A DNA stretch of 64,000 nt from Streptococcus pantholopis (GCF_001642085.1 NZ_CP014699.1:1426001-1490000); one strand, 5' to 3'. Shown: positions 19,123 through 29,078, numbered from the stretch's first letter. Made by a program: numbers and translations. Notes: generated from the sequence alone by a model not told the origin.

Positions 19123-19352
19123 TAGGCATCCATCTCTTTTTCTGTTCCGTCAGCCTGCATGACTTTGACCAATGTTTTTTCTGCATCCTGCAGCGTTTTT
19201 TCCAGCTGTTTTGACAAACGCATACCTTCCTGAAATTCAGCAATGGCAGTTTCTAAGGGGACATCCCCATTTTCCAGTCTGCTGACAATGGATTCTAAAT
19301 CCTTAAGATTTTCCTCGAAGGTTTTTTCATTTGTTTTCTCTTTATTTGACAT
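19122..19352 (-). CDS. xseB: Exodeoxyribonuclease VII small subunit
   Basis: A 76-residue, mostly alpha-helical subunit that binds XseA to form exonuclease VII, which degrades single-stranded DNA. The core motif is [20 protein letters not shown], followed by [25 protein letters not shown] precedes its ATG, and the gene overlaps the end of xseA by 11 bp, ensuring balanced expression. Confidence 0.95.
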   Translation of the reverse strand: MSNKEKTNEKTFEENLKDLESIVSRLENGDVPLETAIAEFQEGMRLSKQLEKTLQDAEKTLVKVMQADGTEKEMDA

Positions 19353-20670
19353 CTCTTACCTCAACTTCTAAAAGGCCGTCCTTCAGTTCAACCTGCAGCT
19401 GATCCCCTTTTTTGACAGTTTGTACACTGACCACAAGCTGTTTATCTTTTTGAACAAGGGCATAGCCGCGTGCAATAATTCGTTTGGTGTCCAAGGACAG
19501 AAGAGCAGCCTGAGCTTTTTCAAATTTAGCTGTCTGAGCTTCATAAAGTGCGGTTGTCTTACTCATAAGCAGGCGGTTAAGCTGCACCAGCTTTTCTTGA
19601 TAGCGGCTGATTTTTTCACTTAAGCCCGCAGACTGCAAGCGCTGCCTGAGCAGACGCTCTGTCTGCAAAGTTTCTTTGTATTGCTGCTGCACAGCAGCCA
19701 ACATAGCAGCAGTCAGTCTGTCCAGCTGCTGCATTTGGCGGTCATAAAGACGTTCCGGCTGCCGAAAAACGACTGAATGGGCCAGTGCTGCCAATCTATC
19801 CCTCTTTTGCCCTATCTGCCTGCTGACAGCCTGATAAGCCCTCTGCCTGTTCTCCGTCAGCCAAGAAATAAGATCGGCCTTTGTGACAGGCGTTGCCAAT
19901 TCAGCTGCAGCTGTCGGTGTTGCTGCCCGCTGATCCGCTGCAAAATCCGCCAAAGTCGTATCGGTTTCGTGACCGACACTGGAGATAACCGGCAGGCGGG
20001 AAGCAAAAATCGCTTCAACAACAATTTCTTCATTAAAAGCCCAAAGATCCTCAATCGATCCGCCCCCGCGGCCGACAATGAGCAAGTCTAGGTCAGAACG
20101 CTCATTAGCTGACCGGATATTAGCTGCAATCTCCTGGCTGGCTCCTTCTCCTTGCACCTTGGTAGGAAAAAGGAGAAGCTCTACGCCAGGAAAACGTCTG
20201 GACAGGGTTGTGATGATATCCCGGATAACCGCTCCGCTCGGACTGGTTACCACACCAATCTTTTTGACAAAATGCGGAAGCGGCTGTTTATGTTCTGCAG
20301 CAAAATAACCGGCCGCTGTCAGTTTTTTTCGAAGCTGCTCAAACTGGACAGCAAGAGCTCCCAGTCCATCCGGCTCTGCTTTTTCAATAATAATAGAGTA
20401 AGAACCGCCGGGTTCATAAAGCTGAACCCGTCCGATGACATTGAGCTGCATGCCTTCTTCTAAGTCAAAACCCAGCTTTTTAAACTGACTGGCCCACATA
20501 GTAGCCTGAATAACAGCCTTGTCGTCTTTTAAGGAAAAATACTGATGGACCGGCCGCTTTCGAAAATTAGAAACCTGACCGGTCAGATAAACCCGCTCTA
20601 AATAAGGATCCCTCTCAAATTTCAGCTTCAAATACTTAGTTAAAGACGATACTGATAAGTAATCTGCCAT
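19342..20670 (-). CDS. xseA: Exodeoxyribonuclease VII large subunit
   Basis: Catalytic subunit of exonuclease VII. Starting at the ATG at 20670 gives 442 residues beginning [19 protein letters not shown], an N-terminal OB fold (about 1-100, with [10 protein letters not shown]), the catalytic domain ([42 protein letters not shown]) and a C-terminal coiled coil (about 270-400). The frame stays open to 20802, but that extension has an unusual Cys/Phe/Trp-rich composition and would begin within the -10 hexamer, so it is excluded. First gene of the xseA-xseB-ispA-tlyA-argR-recN unit. Confidence 0.95.
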   Translation of the reverse strand: MADYLSVSSLTKYLKLKFERDPYLERVYLTGQVSNFRKRPVHQYFSLKDDKAVIQATMWASQFKKLGFDLEEGMQLNVIGRVQLYEPGGSYSIIIEKAEPDGLGALAVQFEQLRKKLTAAGYFAAEHKQPLPHFVKKIGVVTSPSGAVIRDIITTLSRRFPGVELLLFPTKVQGEGASQEIAANIRSANERSDLDLLIVGRGGGSIEDLWAFNEEIVVEAIFASRLPVISSVGHETDTTLADFAADQRAATPTAAAELATPVTKADLISWLTENRQRAYQAVSRQIGQKRDRLAALAHSVVFRQPERLYDRQMQQLDRLTAAMLAAVQQQYKETLQTERLLRQRLQSAGLSEKISRYQEKLVQLNRLLMSKTTALYEAQTAKFEKAQAALLSLDTKRIIARGYALVQKDKQLVVSVQTVKKGDQLQVELKDGLLEVEVRDVK

Positions 20671-20800
20671 AAGTTCTTCCGGCACGGCAAAAGCAAAACA
20701 CGTCATGGAAAAACAGAAACACTGATTCGACCATCCCACATCATAAACCGCTTTTTGCTGTGCCCAAAGCCTTTCTTTACATTTATAAATAGGTAAAACC

Positions 20801-20809
20801 ATTATAGCA
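20801..20809 (-). promoter_or_regulatory. xseA extended -10 promoter
   Basis: On the minus strand TGCTATAAT gives a TG-extended, perfect -10 (TATAAT at 20801-20806). No good -35 is seen. The leader to the xseA ATG would be about 120 nt and could hold an undetected regulatory structure. Confidence 0.6.
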
Positions 20810-20902
20810 TTTTTACAGAAAAATAGCAGAAAAGGCAGTAAGCAGCCGGCAGACAGCTCAAGATCTGCTTTATATTTTTACTGTAAGTCCTGAATTCTTA
20901 AT

Positions 20903-20940
20903 ATAAAAGCCTGATTGTCTTGTGAATGGCAATCAGGCTG
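20903..20940 (-). terminator. folD-nnrD terminator
   Basis: On the minus strand AGCCTGATTG and CAATCAGGCT form a perfect ten-pair stem with a loop of about 12 nt, followed by TTTAT, about 45 bp after the nnrD stop. Confidence 0.82.
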
Positions 20941-20984
20941 AGCAGTAAAATCAAATCATTTTAGAGCCGACAAATCCGGTATTA

Positions 20985-21827
20985 CTAATTTTTCATCGAC
21001 AGCCTTTTCATAGCCTCCGGCAGTTCCTGACTGATACGGGTCGGCAGAACAACATAAGCAGTTTGACTGAGCTGATCAGCAATGGCAGAGTGCAGATATG
21101 CCGCAGCAGCTGCTGCAGCAAAGGAAGAAACAGAAAACTGAGCCGCAAAGCCGGCAATCATACCGGCCAAGGTGTCTCCCATACCTCCTGTTGCCTGATA
21201 AGGACCGCCGACAGGCAGCTCGCCGATTTGGCTGTCCGGGCCGTAAATCACTGTATGATGAGACTTAGCGACCAGTACCGTCTGAGAAGGAAAATGAGTC
21301 AGTGCTGCCCGATTTTTATCGGGGGTCTGTTTTTCAACTGCAAGACCGGACAGGCGTTCCCATTCTTTCTGATGGGGAGTCAGAATGAGCTTTTGCGGTA
21401 GGAGCTTATAATCTTCTTTTTCAGCCAGCAGATTCAGTGCCGACCCGTCAATAATTAACGTCTGCTGCGGACCAATTCCATTTAAAACCTTCTCAAGACT
21501 GCGCCGAGCCAAATAATCTTCTCCCAAACCGGGACCAATCAAGACCACATCTGCACGCAGCAGCTCCTGTTGGAACTGTTCTTCGTCTGCCGCAGCAAAG
21601 GCCATTGCCTCTGGGAGCTGACTGTGCAAGGCTGAAATCGTATTCTGATCCGTCGCAACAGAGACTAAACCAGCGCCGCTATTAACACAGGCACAGGCTG
21701 CCATGATGACAGCTCCGTTGTATGGAGGGTTTCCTCCCACCAAAAAAACACGGCCAAAAGTCCCCTTATGGCTTTTAAGGGGGCGAGGCTGAACCACTTC
21801 TTCAGCAAAAGTCCGATCAATAATCAT
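20985..21827 (-). CDS. nnrD: ADP-dependent (S)-NAD(P)H-hydrate dehydratase
   Basis: Repairs hydrated NADH and NADPH. The 280-residue product is the C-terminal YjeF domain as a stand-alone protein, a ribokinase-like fold. Visible landmarks are [12 protein letters not shown] (21-32), the VLIGPGLGE segment, LTPHQKEW and the nucleotide/anion-hole motif [14 protein letters not shown]. No epimerase domain (NnrE) is fused, as usual in streptococci. It overlaps folD by 11 bp. Confidence 0.93.
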   Translation of the reverse strand: MIIDRTFAEEVVQPRPLKSHKGTFGRVFLVGGNPPYNGAVIMAACACVNSGAGLVSVATDQNTISALHSQLPEAMAFAAADEEQFQQELLRADVVLIGPGLGEDYLARRSLEKVLNGIGPQQTLIIDGSALNLLAEKEDYKLLPQKLILTPHQKEWERLSGLAVEKQTPDKNRAALTHFPSQTVLVAKSHHTVIYGPDSQIGELPVGGPYQATGGMGDTLAGMIAGFAAQFSVSSFAAAAAAAYLHSAIADQLSQTAYVVLPTRISQELPEAMKRLSMKN

Positions 21828-22680
21828 ATGACATCACACTTCTAAGCGCCGCCTGATAGGTTTGTTCCAGCAGCATGGTAATCGTCATAGGACCCACTCC
21901 CCCAGGGACAGGCGTAATCAGGCTGGCCGCTTCTGCAGCCTGTTCAAACTGAACATCACCGATAAGCTTGCCGTTTTCGCTGCGATTCATACCGACATCA
22001 ATCACTACCGCTCCTTCTTTGATAAAATCCTTGGTCACAAAGTGGCCGCTACCGATGGCAACAATCAAAATATCAGCCTGCCTAGCTATGTCAGGGAGCT
22101 GTCTGGTTCTTGAATGGGTCAGCGTCACTGTTGCATTTTTATCCAAAAGGAGCTGGGCCATAGGTTTGCCGACGATGTTTGAACGGCCGACAATCACAGC
22201 GTGTTTGCCTTCCAGTTCAACCTCATACTCATGCAGCAGCTCCATAATGCCAGCCGGTGTACAAGGTACCATGCCCGGACGGCCGCTCCACAGATGACCG
22301 GTATTCATCGGGTGAAAGCCATCAACATCTTTATGCGGGTCAATAGCCAGTATAATTTTTTTATCATTAATATGCTGCGGCAGAGGAAGCTGAACCAGAA
22401 TACCATGAAAAGCCGGGTCGGCATTGTAGAGATTAATTATTTCAATCAGCTCCTCTTCGCTGACTCCCTCGGACAAGCGGACTGTCTCACTGCGGAAACC
22501 TGCTTTAAGAGCAGCTTGTTCTTTATTTCGCACATAAATCTGACTGGCAGAATTGTCCCCAACCAAAATGACAACTAAACCCGGAACTAAATCGTACCTG
22601 CTTTTCATTTGTTTCACTTTTTCAGCCAAAGCAGACTGCATTTTCAAGGCTAAAGCCTTACCATCAATAATGTTTGCCAT
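21817..22680 (-). CDS. folD: Bifunctional methylenetetrahydrofolate dehydrogenase/cyclohydrolase
   Basis: Interconverts methylene-, methenyl- and formyl-tetrahydrofolate, supplying one-carbon units for purine and formyl-Met synthesis. The 287-residue protein has the catalytic YVRNK motif (Lys53), LVQLPLP, the [11 protein letters not shown] segment and the Rossmann motif [18 protein letters not shown], ending with [21 protein letters not shown] precedes the ATG. Confidence 0.97.
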   Translation of the reverse strand: MANIIDGKALALKMQSALAEKVKQMKSRYDLVPGLVVILVGDNSASQIYVRNKEQAALKAGFRSETVRLSEGVSEEELIEIINLYNADPAFHGILVQLPLPQHINDKKIILAIDPHKDVDGFHPMNTGHLWSGRPGMVPCTPAGIMELLHEYEVELEGKHAVIVGRSNIVGKPMAQLLLDKNATVTLTHSRTRQLPDIARQADILIVAIGSGHFVTKDFIKEGAVVIDVGMNRSENGKLIGDVQFEQAAEAASLITPVPGGVGPMTITMLLEQTYQAALRSVMSYDY

Positions 22681-22785
22681 ATAAACTCCATCTCATTTTT
22701 TTCTATTATATCAAAAAACAGCATCTGAAACACTCGCTTTCTGAAAAAGTATTTTAAAGCGCTCTTATCCCGTAACATTAGGCAG

Positions 22786-22938
22786 TTATTTCGATCTTTG
22801 TCCGGCTGCTTTTTGCATTTCCTCCTTCACCGGGCAGGAACAGTCACACTCCCCGCAAGACCCTTTCTGCTTAATATAATGCCGCAAACTCATCCATACG
22901 GCCCAAATAATCAGACCTGCAATAATCACTGTTGACAT
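22786..22938 (-). CDS. FeoB-associated Cys-rich membrane protein
   Basis: A 50-residue protein starting MSTVIIAGLIIWAVWMSLRH, one membrane segment (about 3-19) followed by a Cys-rich tail with the pattern C-x2-C-x-C-x-C (Cys28, 31, 33, 35). This is the layout of the small FeoB-associated family found downstream of feoB in Firmicutes and proposed to act in the place of FeoC. GAAAGGAAAAAAG precedes the ATG. It begins 18 bp after the feoB stop and is below common ORF length cut-offs. Confidence 0.88.
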   Translation of the reverse strand: MSTVIIAGLIIWAVWMSLRHYIKQKGSCGECDCSCPVKEEMQKAAGQRSK

Positions 22939-22955
22939 CTTTTTTCCTTTCTAAG

Positions 22956-25106
22956 CTACTTCTGTACCATTCCCAAATTATCAATGCTGATTATCTTTTC
23001 TTTAAACTGCCGAGGTTTTCTGCCGACAAAATACAGCAGCAAGCACAGTAAAACGAGGGCTGCCATACTCCATGCTGATAAGGGCTGGCCGTAAAAGAGA
23101 ACAAGTCCAAACTGATAGATCATCAAGCTGACCGCATAAGCCAGCCCTGTTTGAAAACCGATGGCTGCAAGTGTCCATTTCAAAGCCCCCATTTCCCGTT
23201 TAATAGCCCCAATCGCAGCAAAACAAGGGGCACACAGAAGGTTAAAAGCCAAAAAGGAATAAGCGGCCAGAGAACTGTAATCGCCCTGCAGACTGTGCCA
23301 AAGCTGACGGCTCCCCTCTTCTGCTCCGGGATTATGATAGAGCACCCCAAAAGTTGCGACGACTGTTTCTTTAGCTGCAAGACCGGTTAGCGCAGCAACT
23401 GTTGCCTTCCAATTTCCAAAGCCAAGCGGGGCAAAAACCCAGGACAGAGTGTGACCCAGACCGGCTAAAATACTCTTCTCAGCAGATACAGCCTGCAGAG
23501 AAAAATTATAGGAAGAGGCAAACCATATGAAAACAGTCAGAGTGAAAATAATCGTTCCTGCACGTTTAATAAAACTTAAGGCCTTACCAAAAGCATAGTG
23601 AAAGACGGCCGTGATTTTAGGCAGATGATAAGCTGGCAGTTCCATAATAAAAGGACTGGCGTAACCGCCTAAAAGGCGTGTTTTCTTAAGGGCAATTCCC
23701 GATAAAATAATAGCTCCGAAACCCAAAAAATAGGCACTTGGTGCAATCCAAGGATTGTCTGGGAAAAAAGCACCGGCAATGAGAGCAATAATTGAGAGTT
23801 TGGCCGAACAGGGCATAAAAGTTGCTGTCATAATTGTAATGCGGCGGTCGCGTTCATTTTCAATTGTCCGGCTGGCCATAATCCCCGGAACTCCGCAGCC
23901 TGTCGCAATCAGCATAGGAATAAAAGATTTTCCGGACAGCCCGAAACGCCTGAAAATCCGATCCATAACAAAAGCAATCCGGCTCATGTAACCGATATCT
24001 TCTAAAACTCCCAGACAAATAAACAGCACAAAAATTTGGGGTAAAAAACCGAGAACGGTTCCTACACCGGCGATAATCCCATCAACAATCAAATCAGTCA
24101 GCCAAGCCTCTACATGCAAATAATCAAGAAAAGATGCTGCAGCAGCTGGAATATAGTCTCCAAATAGGACATCATTGACCCAATCCGTGCCAATTGTCCC
24201 TACTGTTTGAATAGATAAATAGTAGACCGCAAACATGGCTAACGCAAAAAGAGGCAAAGCCAGCAGACGGTTGGTCACGATTTTATCAATTCTATCAGAC
24301 AGGGTCATTTTAAAATGGCTGTCCTGACTTTGAGCCATCTTGCTGACACGTTCAATAAAAGCGTAACGCTCATTAATAACAATGGTTTCTGCGTCTTCAG
24401 TAAAAATATCTTCTGTTATCCTGATAATATCGGCAATTTCGCTCTTTTGAAAGTCAGATAAGTCCAGCTCTGCCATAACCAGCTGATCACGTTCAAAAAG
24501 TTTAATAGCATAAAAACGCTGAGAAGTTTCCGGTACAGTGTTGCCCAGCACCTCAATAATTTGTGCGACAGCCGCCTCAAATTTACTATCATAGAGCGGA
24601 TACTGAATTGTTTCAACACTTTCTTTAGTAGTTTGACAGGCTGTATTCAGAGCCTTAGCTGTGCCAGTATTTTTTAAAGCACTGGTAGCTACAACCGGAA
24701 CTCCCATTTGATAAGACAGTTTTTCCAGATTAATCGTTTTTTTCTGCTTCTTCAGAACATCGCTCATATTAAGAGCAATAGTGACTGGGATACCCGTTTC
24801 AATCAGCTGAGTGGTCAGGTAAAGATTTCTCTCCAGATTTGTTGCGTCCACGACATTTAAAATACTGTCTGCTTGGCGGCTCAGCAGATAATCTCTGGCT
24901 ACCTTTTCCTCAGGGCTGTAAGGTGACATAGAATAAATACCGGGCAAATCCTGCACACTTACCCCTTTATCGCCTTTCGCCCTGCCGCTCTTGCGCTCGA
25001 CAGTAACACCCGGCCAATTTCCCACACGCTGATTTGTCCCTGTCAGCAGGTTAAACAAGCTGGTCTTACCGCTGTTGGGATTGCCAATTAACGCAATTTC
25101 AGTCAT
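22956..25106 (-). CDS. feoB: Ferrous iron transporter FeoB
   Basis: Membrane GTPase that imports iron(II). The 716 residues consist of a cytoplasmic G domain with GNPNSGKT (8-15), DLPGIYS (G3) and NMSD (G4), a short helical linker, and a polytopic membrane domain with the two Gate motifs, one including the conserved cysteine in CGVPGI and another in PCFAAIGAI. The length is normal. Its ATG overlaps the feoA stop by 4 bp with GGAGACAAG upstream. Iron supply links functionally to dpr, which stores iron, elsewhere in the window. Confidence 0.96.
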   Translation of the reverse strand: MTEIALIGNPNSGKTSLFNLLTGTNQRVGNWPGVTVERKSGRAKGDKGVSVQDLPGIYSMSPYSPEEKVARDYLLSRQADSILNVVDATNLERNLYLTTQLIETGIPVTIALNMSDVLKKQKKTINLEKLSYQMGVPVVATSALKNTGTAKALNTACQTTKESVETIQYPLYDSKFEAAVAQIIEVLGNTVPETSQRFYAIKLFERDQLVMAELDLSDFQKSEIADIIRITEDIFTEDAETIVINERYAFIERVSKMAQSQDSHFKMTLSDRIDKIVTNRLLALPLFALAMFAVYYLSIQTVGTIGTDWVNDVLFGDYIPAAAASFLDYLHVEAWLTDLIVDGIIAGVGTVLGFLPQIFVLFICLGVLEDIGYMSRIAFVMDRIFRRFGLSGKSFIPMLIATGCGVPGIMASRTIENERDRRITIMTATFMPCSAKLSIIALIAGAFFPDNPWIAPSAYFLGFGAIILSGIALKKTRLLGGYASPFIMELPAYHLPKITAVFHYAFGKALSFIKRAGTIIFTLTVFIWFASSYNFSLQAVSAEKSILAGLGHTLSWVFAPLGFGNWKATVAALTGLAAKETVVATFGVLYHNPGAEEGSRQLWHSLQGDYSSLAAYSFLAFNLLCAPCFAAIGAIKREMGALKWTLAAIGFQTGLAYAVSLMIYQFGLVLFYGQPLSAWSMAALVLLCLLLYFVGRKPRQFKEKIISIDNLGMVQK

Positions 25107-25588
25107 CTTGTCTCCTTATCATTTAATTTAACCACACTAATCATCTGTGCTTCTGATTTTCTCAGTGTCAGTTCATAACCTCGCAGATTAAGTTCAAGCG
25201 GATCGCCAAGCGGGGCCCGCTTTCTTAAATAAACTTTTGTATGGCGGGTCAGCCCCATATCCATCAAACGGCGTTTGGCTTCACCGATTGTATGTATATC
25301 AGCTATATAGGCAGATTCCCCAGGCTTTAACTGTGATAAGGGAAGCTCTGACTGCTTATTCTCTATTTCGGCTACATTAATTTTACTTAAAATAGAGGCA
25401 TCAAAAGCAAGGCGGCTGGACTTTAACATCACTATTGCACTTGTTTTTGTTTTAGAAACCAGCTCCAGTCTGCACCCTACCTTTACCCCTAAGTTAGACA
25501 GATATCTGACACTTTTTTCAGGCAGATCAATACTAATAATTTGATAAGGAACCCTGACAGTCCCGTTTTTCAAAATCAATTGACTCAT
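25103..25588 (-). CDS. feoA: FeoA-type protein with two tandem FeoA domains
   Basis: A 161-residue cytoplasmic protein with two SH3-like FeoA domains in tandem: residues about 1-75 (diverged) and about 82-155 (closer to consensus, with LKPGESAYIADI and MGLTRHTKVYLRKRAPLGDP). Most FeoA proteins have about 75 residues and one domain, so this is a duplicated form. It probably regulates FeoB. GGAGGGGG stands right before the ATG. Only 62 bp separate it from the upstream transporter gene, and these contain a terminator hairpin. Confidence 0.88.
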   Translation of the reverse strand: MSQLILKNGTVRVPYQIISIDLPEKSVRYLSNLGVKVGCRLELVSKTKTSAIVMLKSSRLAFDASILSKINVAEIENKQSELPLSQLKPGESAYIADIHTIGEAKRRLMDMGLTRHTKVYLRKRAPLGDPLELNLRGYELTLRKSEAQMISVVKLNDKETR

Positions 25589-25611
25589 CCCCCTCCTGCA
25601 GTTTTAAAACT

Positions 25612-25643
25612 CAAAAAACGCCAGAAACATCAAGCGTTTTTTA
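25612..25643 (-). terminator. Hairpin between the ABC ATPase gene and feoA
   Basis: On the minus strand AAAAACGC pairs with GCGTTTTT (loop TTGATGTTTCTG) and the second arm is a T run, an intrinsic terminator 8 bp after the ATPase stop. No good promoter fits between it and feoA; a weak TTGATG in the loop could be a -35. Partial read-through is possible. Confidence 0.75.
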
Positions 25644-25650
25644 TTAGTCA

Positions 25651-26385
25651 TCATAAAACTTTGCTTAAAAAGTCCCGCGTTCTCTCTTCCTGAGCTGCTT
25701 CAAAAATCGCTTCCGGTTTCCCTTCTTCAACAATGACTCCCTCGTCCATAAAGAGGACACGATCCGCAACTTCTCTGGCAAAGCCCATTTCATGGGTCAC
25801 AATAGCCATTGTCATCCCCGATTTGGCTAAATCCTGCATAACAGACAGAACCTCTCCTACCATTTCCGGATCAAGAGCTGATGTGGGCTCGTCAAAAAGC
25901 AGGACATCAGGATCCATTGCTAAACTCCGCGCTATAGCAATCCGCTGCTGCTGGCCGCCGGACAAACTGGCCGGGTAGGCCCCCGCCTTATCCTGCAAAC
26001 CAACTCTTGCCAGCAGTTCAAAAGCTTTTTTCTTGGCTTTGTCTCCAGCCAAGCCTTTCGTTTTAACAGGAGATAGGGTAATATTCTCAAGCACTGTCAT
26101 ATTTGGAAAAAGATTGAACTGCTGAAAAACCATCCCCATCTTTTCCCGCATCTTAAAAATATCATTTTTCTTATCCGTAATATCTACCCCCTCAAAGCTG
26201 ATAGTCCCCTTAGTCGGCACTTCAAGAAGGTTCATAGTACGCAAAAAGGTGGATTTTCCAGATCCGGAGGGCCCGATAATCACAACGACTTCTCCCTGTT
26301 TGATATCCAGATCGATCCCTTTCAGCACTTCATTTTTGCCAAAATATTTATGAAGATTCTTAATTGAAATAAGTGTTTCTGCCAT
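25651..26385 (-). CDS. Polar amino-acid ABC transporter ATPase (GlnQ-like)
   Basis: Cytoplasmic ATPase of an amino-acid importer. The 244-residue protein has Walker A GPSGSGKS (38-45), the signature LSGGQQQR (near 140) and Walker [12 protein letters not shown], with the [12 protein letters not shown] sequence typical of the GlnQ/HisP subfamily. It pairs with the permease gene just upstream (6 bp gap). The substrate is likely glutamine, glutamate or a similar polar residue, but no binding protein is encoded nearby to settle it. Confidence 0.92.
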   Translation of the reverse strand: MAETLISIKNLHKYFGKNEVLKGIDLDIKQGEVVVIIGPSGSGKSTFLRTMNLLEVPTKGTISFEGVDITDKKNDIFKMREKMGMVFQQFNLFPNMTVLENITLSPVKTKGLAGDKAKKKAFELLARVGLQDKAGAYPASLSGGQQQRIAIARSLAMDPDVLLFDEPTSALDPEMVGEVLSVMQDLAKSGMTMAIVTHEMGFAREVADRVLFMDEGVIVEEGKPEAIFEAAQEERTRDFLSKVL

Positions 26386-26391
26386 CAGTCC

Positions 26392-27072
26392 TTACCTCCC
26401 TTGTCCCATCCGGTTCTCCAGTCTTTTAACCAGAGCTGACATAACTGTTGTCACCATTAAATAATAAAAAGCAGCAAACAAAAGCGGACTGACAGGCAAA
26501 TAGGTTGCCGTTACAACCGACTGAGCACCGTTCCATAATTCCATAACGCCGATAGTCTGTAAAAGCGAGCTATCTTTAATAATTGTAATAAACTCATTCC
26601 CCAAAGCCGGAAGGATATTTTTAAAAGCCTGCGGCAAAATAACATAGCGCATAGCATTCACCGGACGAATACCCAGCGAATAAGCGGCTTCAAGCTGACC
26701 TTTAGGCACAGCCTCAATTCCTGCCCGAACGATTTCAGAAATATAAGCTCCGCTGTTAAGAGACAGGATAATAATCCCTGGAAGCAGACGGGAGAAATCC
26801 AAATCCAGAACACCAAAGCCGATTGTCGGCACATGACTGAAATGCATCCAGGCAAAGGCAATCATAATCTGTACAACCATCGGCGTACCGCGAAAAACCC
26901 AAACATAGAAGCTGACCAGCCAATCAAATACCTTTATATTAGTGCGTTTAAGCAGGGAAACTAAGATACCGATAATTGTCCCAAAAAATACCACACAGGC
27001 CGAAATCATAACGGTCACTAAAACACCGTAATTAAAATAAGCCCAGTAGGTCGGCAAAAACGAAAAATCCAT
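26392..27072 (-). CDS. Polar amino-acid ABC transporter permease
   Basis: Inner-membrane channel subunit of the HisM/GlnP family. From the ATG at 27072 (site AGAGGAGAAGATA) it has 226 residues, beginning MDFSFLPTYWAYFNYGVLVTV, about five membrane segments, and the EAA-loop region EAAYSLGIRPVNAMRYVILPQA near 147-168 that contacts the ATPase. The open frame extends 36 codons further but that part covers the promoter and is excluded. Unlike GlnP fusions it has no periplasmic-type binding domain. Confidence 0.92.
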   Translation of the reverse strand: MDFSFLPTYWAYFNYGVLVTVMISACVVFFGTIIGILVSLLKRTNIKVFDWLVSFYVWVFRGTPMVVQIMIAFAWMHFSHVPTIGFGVLDLDFSRLLPGIIILSLNSGAYISEIVRAGIEAVPKGQLEAAYSLGIRPVNAMRYVILPQAFKNILPALGNEFITIIKDSSLLQTIGVMELWNGAQSVVTATYLPVSPLLFAAFYYLMVTTVMSALVKRLENRMGQGR

Positions 27073-27103
27073 TATCTTCTCCTCTATACTGTCATTTTGT
27101 TTT

Positions 27104-27132
27104 ATTATACCATTAATTGAATAAACATACAA
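27104..27132 (-). promoter_or_regulatory. Promoter of the amino-acid transporter genes
   Basis: On the minus strand TTGTAT (27127-27132), 17 bases and TATAAT (27104-27109), ending about 32 bp before the permease ATG. Confidence 0.65.
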
Positions 27133-27270
27133 TCCACCAAATAATGACGGAATAAGAACTGTCCAGTTTCCAAAAAGCATTTTCTCAGATAAATGAGCAA
27201 GCAGCGCCTTATATTGACAGACTTTTTCAAACCAGAAAACCTGCTCAGACTGGTACCTTAAGAGCTGACT

Positions 27271-27750
27271 GCCCCCTTCTAGTCGTCTTGGCAGAGGGCG
27301 TCTGCGAAATCACAGATTTCTGGCTTACCGTCTTTTGGCTGTGAGCTTGAACGGCCTTTGTATCTTATTGAACTGAACACGCCCTAAGAGCTGTGCAAAA
27401 AAGATAAAATCTCCTAGAGTCTTAGGGACTCTTCGTCAATTTTCCTATTTTTGCTTTGCTCTTTTAACGGCCTTTGTATCTTATTGAATTGAACACGGCC
27501 TAAACGCTGCGGGAAAAAGATGTCCTGACTTAGAATCTGGCGATTCGTCAGTCAGTCCCCTATTTTCCTTTTGCGTTTTTCACGTCCTTTGTATCTTGAT
27601 GAATTGAACATGGTCTAAACGCTGCGGGAAAAAGATGTCCTGACTTAGAATCTGGCGATTCGTCAGTCAGTCCCCTATTTTCCTTTTGCGTTTTTCACGT
27701 CCTTTGTATCTTGATGAATTGAACATGGTCTAAAATCCCAGTGAAAAAGG
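27271..27750 (-). repeat. Repeat array D: three complete hairpin repeats and two fragments
   Basis: All in inverse orientation to arrays C and F. D0 27271-27366 holds part of a 105-bp module and a frame end; D1 27371-27482 has arms AAGAGC/GCTCTT with inner AGAGTC/GACTCT; D2 27487-27597 and D3 27602-27712 are almost identical, 115 bp apart, with arms AACGC..GGAAAA; D4 27717-27750 is only one frame end with arm AAAATCCCAGTGAAAAA. D2 and D3 use the outer variant GGAC. The array lies between the transporter promoter and the terminator of the DUF1797 gene, so it fills the gap between two co-directional genes. Confidence 0.9.
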
Positions 27751-27772
27751 GCCGGAACAAATGCTCCGACCC
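27744..27772 (-). terminator. argF/DUF1797 unit terminator, T run shared with repeat D4
   Basis: On the minus strand GGGTCGGA and TCCGGCCC (one mismatch) form the stem and the following TTTTT belongs to the arm of repeat fragment D4. Confidence 0.8.
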
Positions 27773-27783
27773 TTGTTTATGGT

Positions 27784-28014
27784 TTAATACAATAAGTCAT
27801 AAATTTCCATTGCAATAAGATCAATACTATCAAACGAGTAGGTCTCATGCGCTTCAACATCACGTAAGGTAAAAACCGGACCAGCCTCCGGCTCATTGCT
27901 GAAAGAGACTTCTGCGACAACAACACCATCGCGTTCAAAATTACGTTTAAGATTGGCACCATCAGTCGCCATTAAATCAAGACGATTGATAATTCTCACT
28001 AAATGTGATTCCAT
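27784..28014 (-). CDS. DUF1797 (YkuJ-like) protein
   Basis: A 76-residue soluble protein, MESHLVRIINRLDLMATDG..., matching the YkuJ/DUF1797 family of small Firmicute proteins of unknown function. It lies 83 bp downstream of argF on the same strand and ends just before a terminator, so it may share the argF transcript. A second open frame over the same bases is a shadow. Confidence 0.78.
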   Translation of the reverse strand: MESHLVRIINRLDLMATDGANLKRNFERDGVVVAEVSFSNEPEAGPVFTLRDVEAHETYSFDSIDLIAMEIYDLLY

Positions 28015-28097
28015 GGCTATTCTCCTATAAGTTTATTATCTATCCTTTATTATTTTAACACAAATAAGTCTAAACTCACAAGAAAAGATGTTCCTCT

Positions 28098-29078
28098 TTA
28101 TCCTTCTTTTAAAGAATAGTACATGATAGCTTTGATTGAGTGCAGACGATTCTCTGCCTCCTGAAAAATAATGGGACTGTGCTTTTGAAAAATGTCGTCT
28201 GTAATTTCCAACTCAGCAAGGCCGTATTTTTCATAAAGACTCAAGCCAATCTCTGTTTTACGGTCGTGAAAAGCTGGCAGACAGTGCATTACAACAGTAT
28301 TAGTTTTACCTGTTTTTGCAAGAAGTTCTGCATTGATCTGATAGGGCAGCAGCAAGTCAATCCGCTCCTTGAAATCAATCTCTTCTCCCATGGATACCCA
28401 AACATCTGTATAGAGCATGTCGGCTCCCTCAACAGCTTCAAGCTCATCTGTAATCTTGATGAGAGCCCCGTTATTATGCTGCTCAGCAAGCGCAACAATT
28501 TCCTTTTCCGGCTGCAGTGAAGCGGGGGCAATAATCGTAATATTGACTCCTAAAATAGCTGCTGTAACTAAAAGCGAGTGTGCTACATTGTTGCGGCCAT
28601 CGCCTACATAAGCGATATGCAGACCCTCTAAAGAACCAAAGACTTCTTTTAAAGTCATAAAATCAGCAATCATCTGGGTCGGATGCCATGTATCAGTCAG
28701 ACCGTTCCAAACAGGCACTCCGGCATAGCGGGCTAAAGTTTCCACATCTTCCTGCTTAAAACCACGGTACTCAATGCCATCAAACATTGAACCCAAAACC
28801 TTAGCCGTATCAGCAACAGATTCCTTACGGCCAAGCTGGATTTCATCCGAACCAAGATAAGTAACCTGCATACCTAAATCTTGTCCGGCAACAGTAAAGG
28901 CTGATCGTGTCCGTGTGCTGGTTTTCTCAAAAATAAGAGCAATATTGAGGCCTTCTAAATAATGGTGAGGGGTTTTCTCTTTTTTTAGCTGTTTGAAATG
29001 AAGGCTTAAATCAATCAGCTCCAAGAGTTCTTCTTTACTGAAATCAACCTCTTTTAAAAAAGATAGGGGGGCATTCAT
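28098..29078 (-). CDS. argF: Ornithine carbamoyltransferase
   Basis: Makes citrulline from ornithine and carbamoyl phosphate. The 326-residue product has the carbamoyl phosphate motif STRTR (54-58), HPTQ (132-135), HCLPAFHD near 266-273 and the ornithine-side DVWVSMG motif, which separates it from aspartate carbamoyltransferases. No other arginine synthesis or arc genes adjoin, so whether it is anabolic or serves a dispersed pathway is open; the upstream ARG boxes favour ArgR control. GGAGAAAAGCA precedes the ATG. Putrescine carbamoyltransferase is a less likely alternative. Confidence 0.9.
   Translation of the reverse strand: MNAPLSFLKEVDFSKEELLELIDLSLHFKQLKKEKTPHHYLEGLNIALIFEKTSTRTRSAFTVAGQDLGMQVTYLGSDEIQLGRKESVADTAKVLGSMFDGIEYRGFKQEDVETLARYAGVPVWNGLTDTWHPTQMIADFMTLKEVFGSLEGLHIAYVGDGRNNVAHSLLVTAAILGVNITIIAPASLQPEKEIVALAEQHNNGALIKITDELEAVEGADMLYTDVWVSMGEEIDFKERIDLLLPYQINAELLAKTGKTNTVVMHCLPAFHDRKTEIGLSLYEKYGLAELEITDDIFQKHSPIIFQEAENRLHSIKAIMYYSLKEG

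Noticed and set aside
20671..20802. A 44-codon N-terminal extension of XseA.
   Set aside because: The ATG would lie within the -10 hexamer, the composition is unlike XseA, and homologues start at [10 protein letters not shown].
27073..27180. A 36-codon extension of the ABC permease.
   Set aside because: It spans the TTGTAT-17-TATAAT promoter, and the inner ATG has a good ribosome site.
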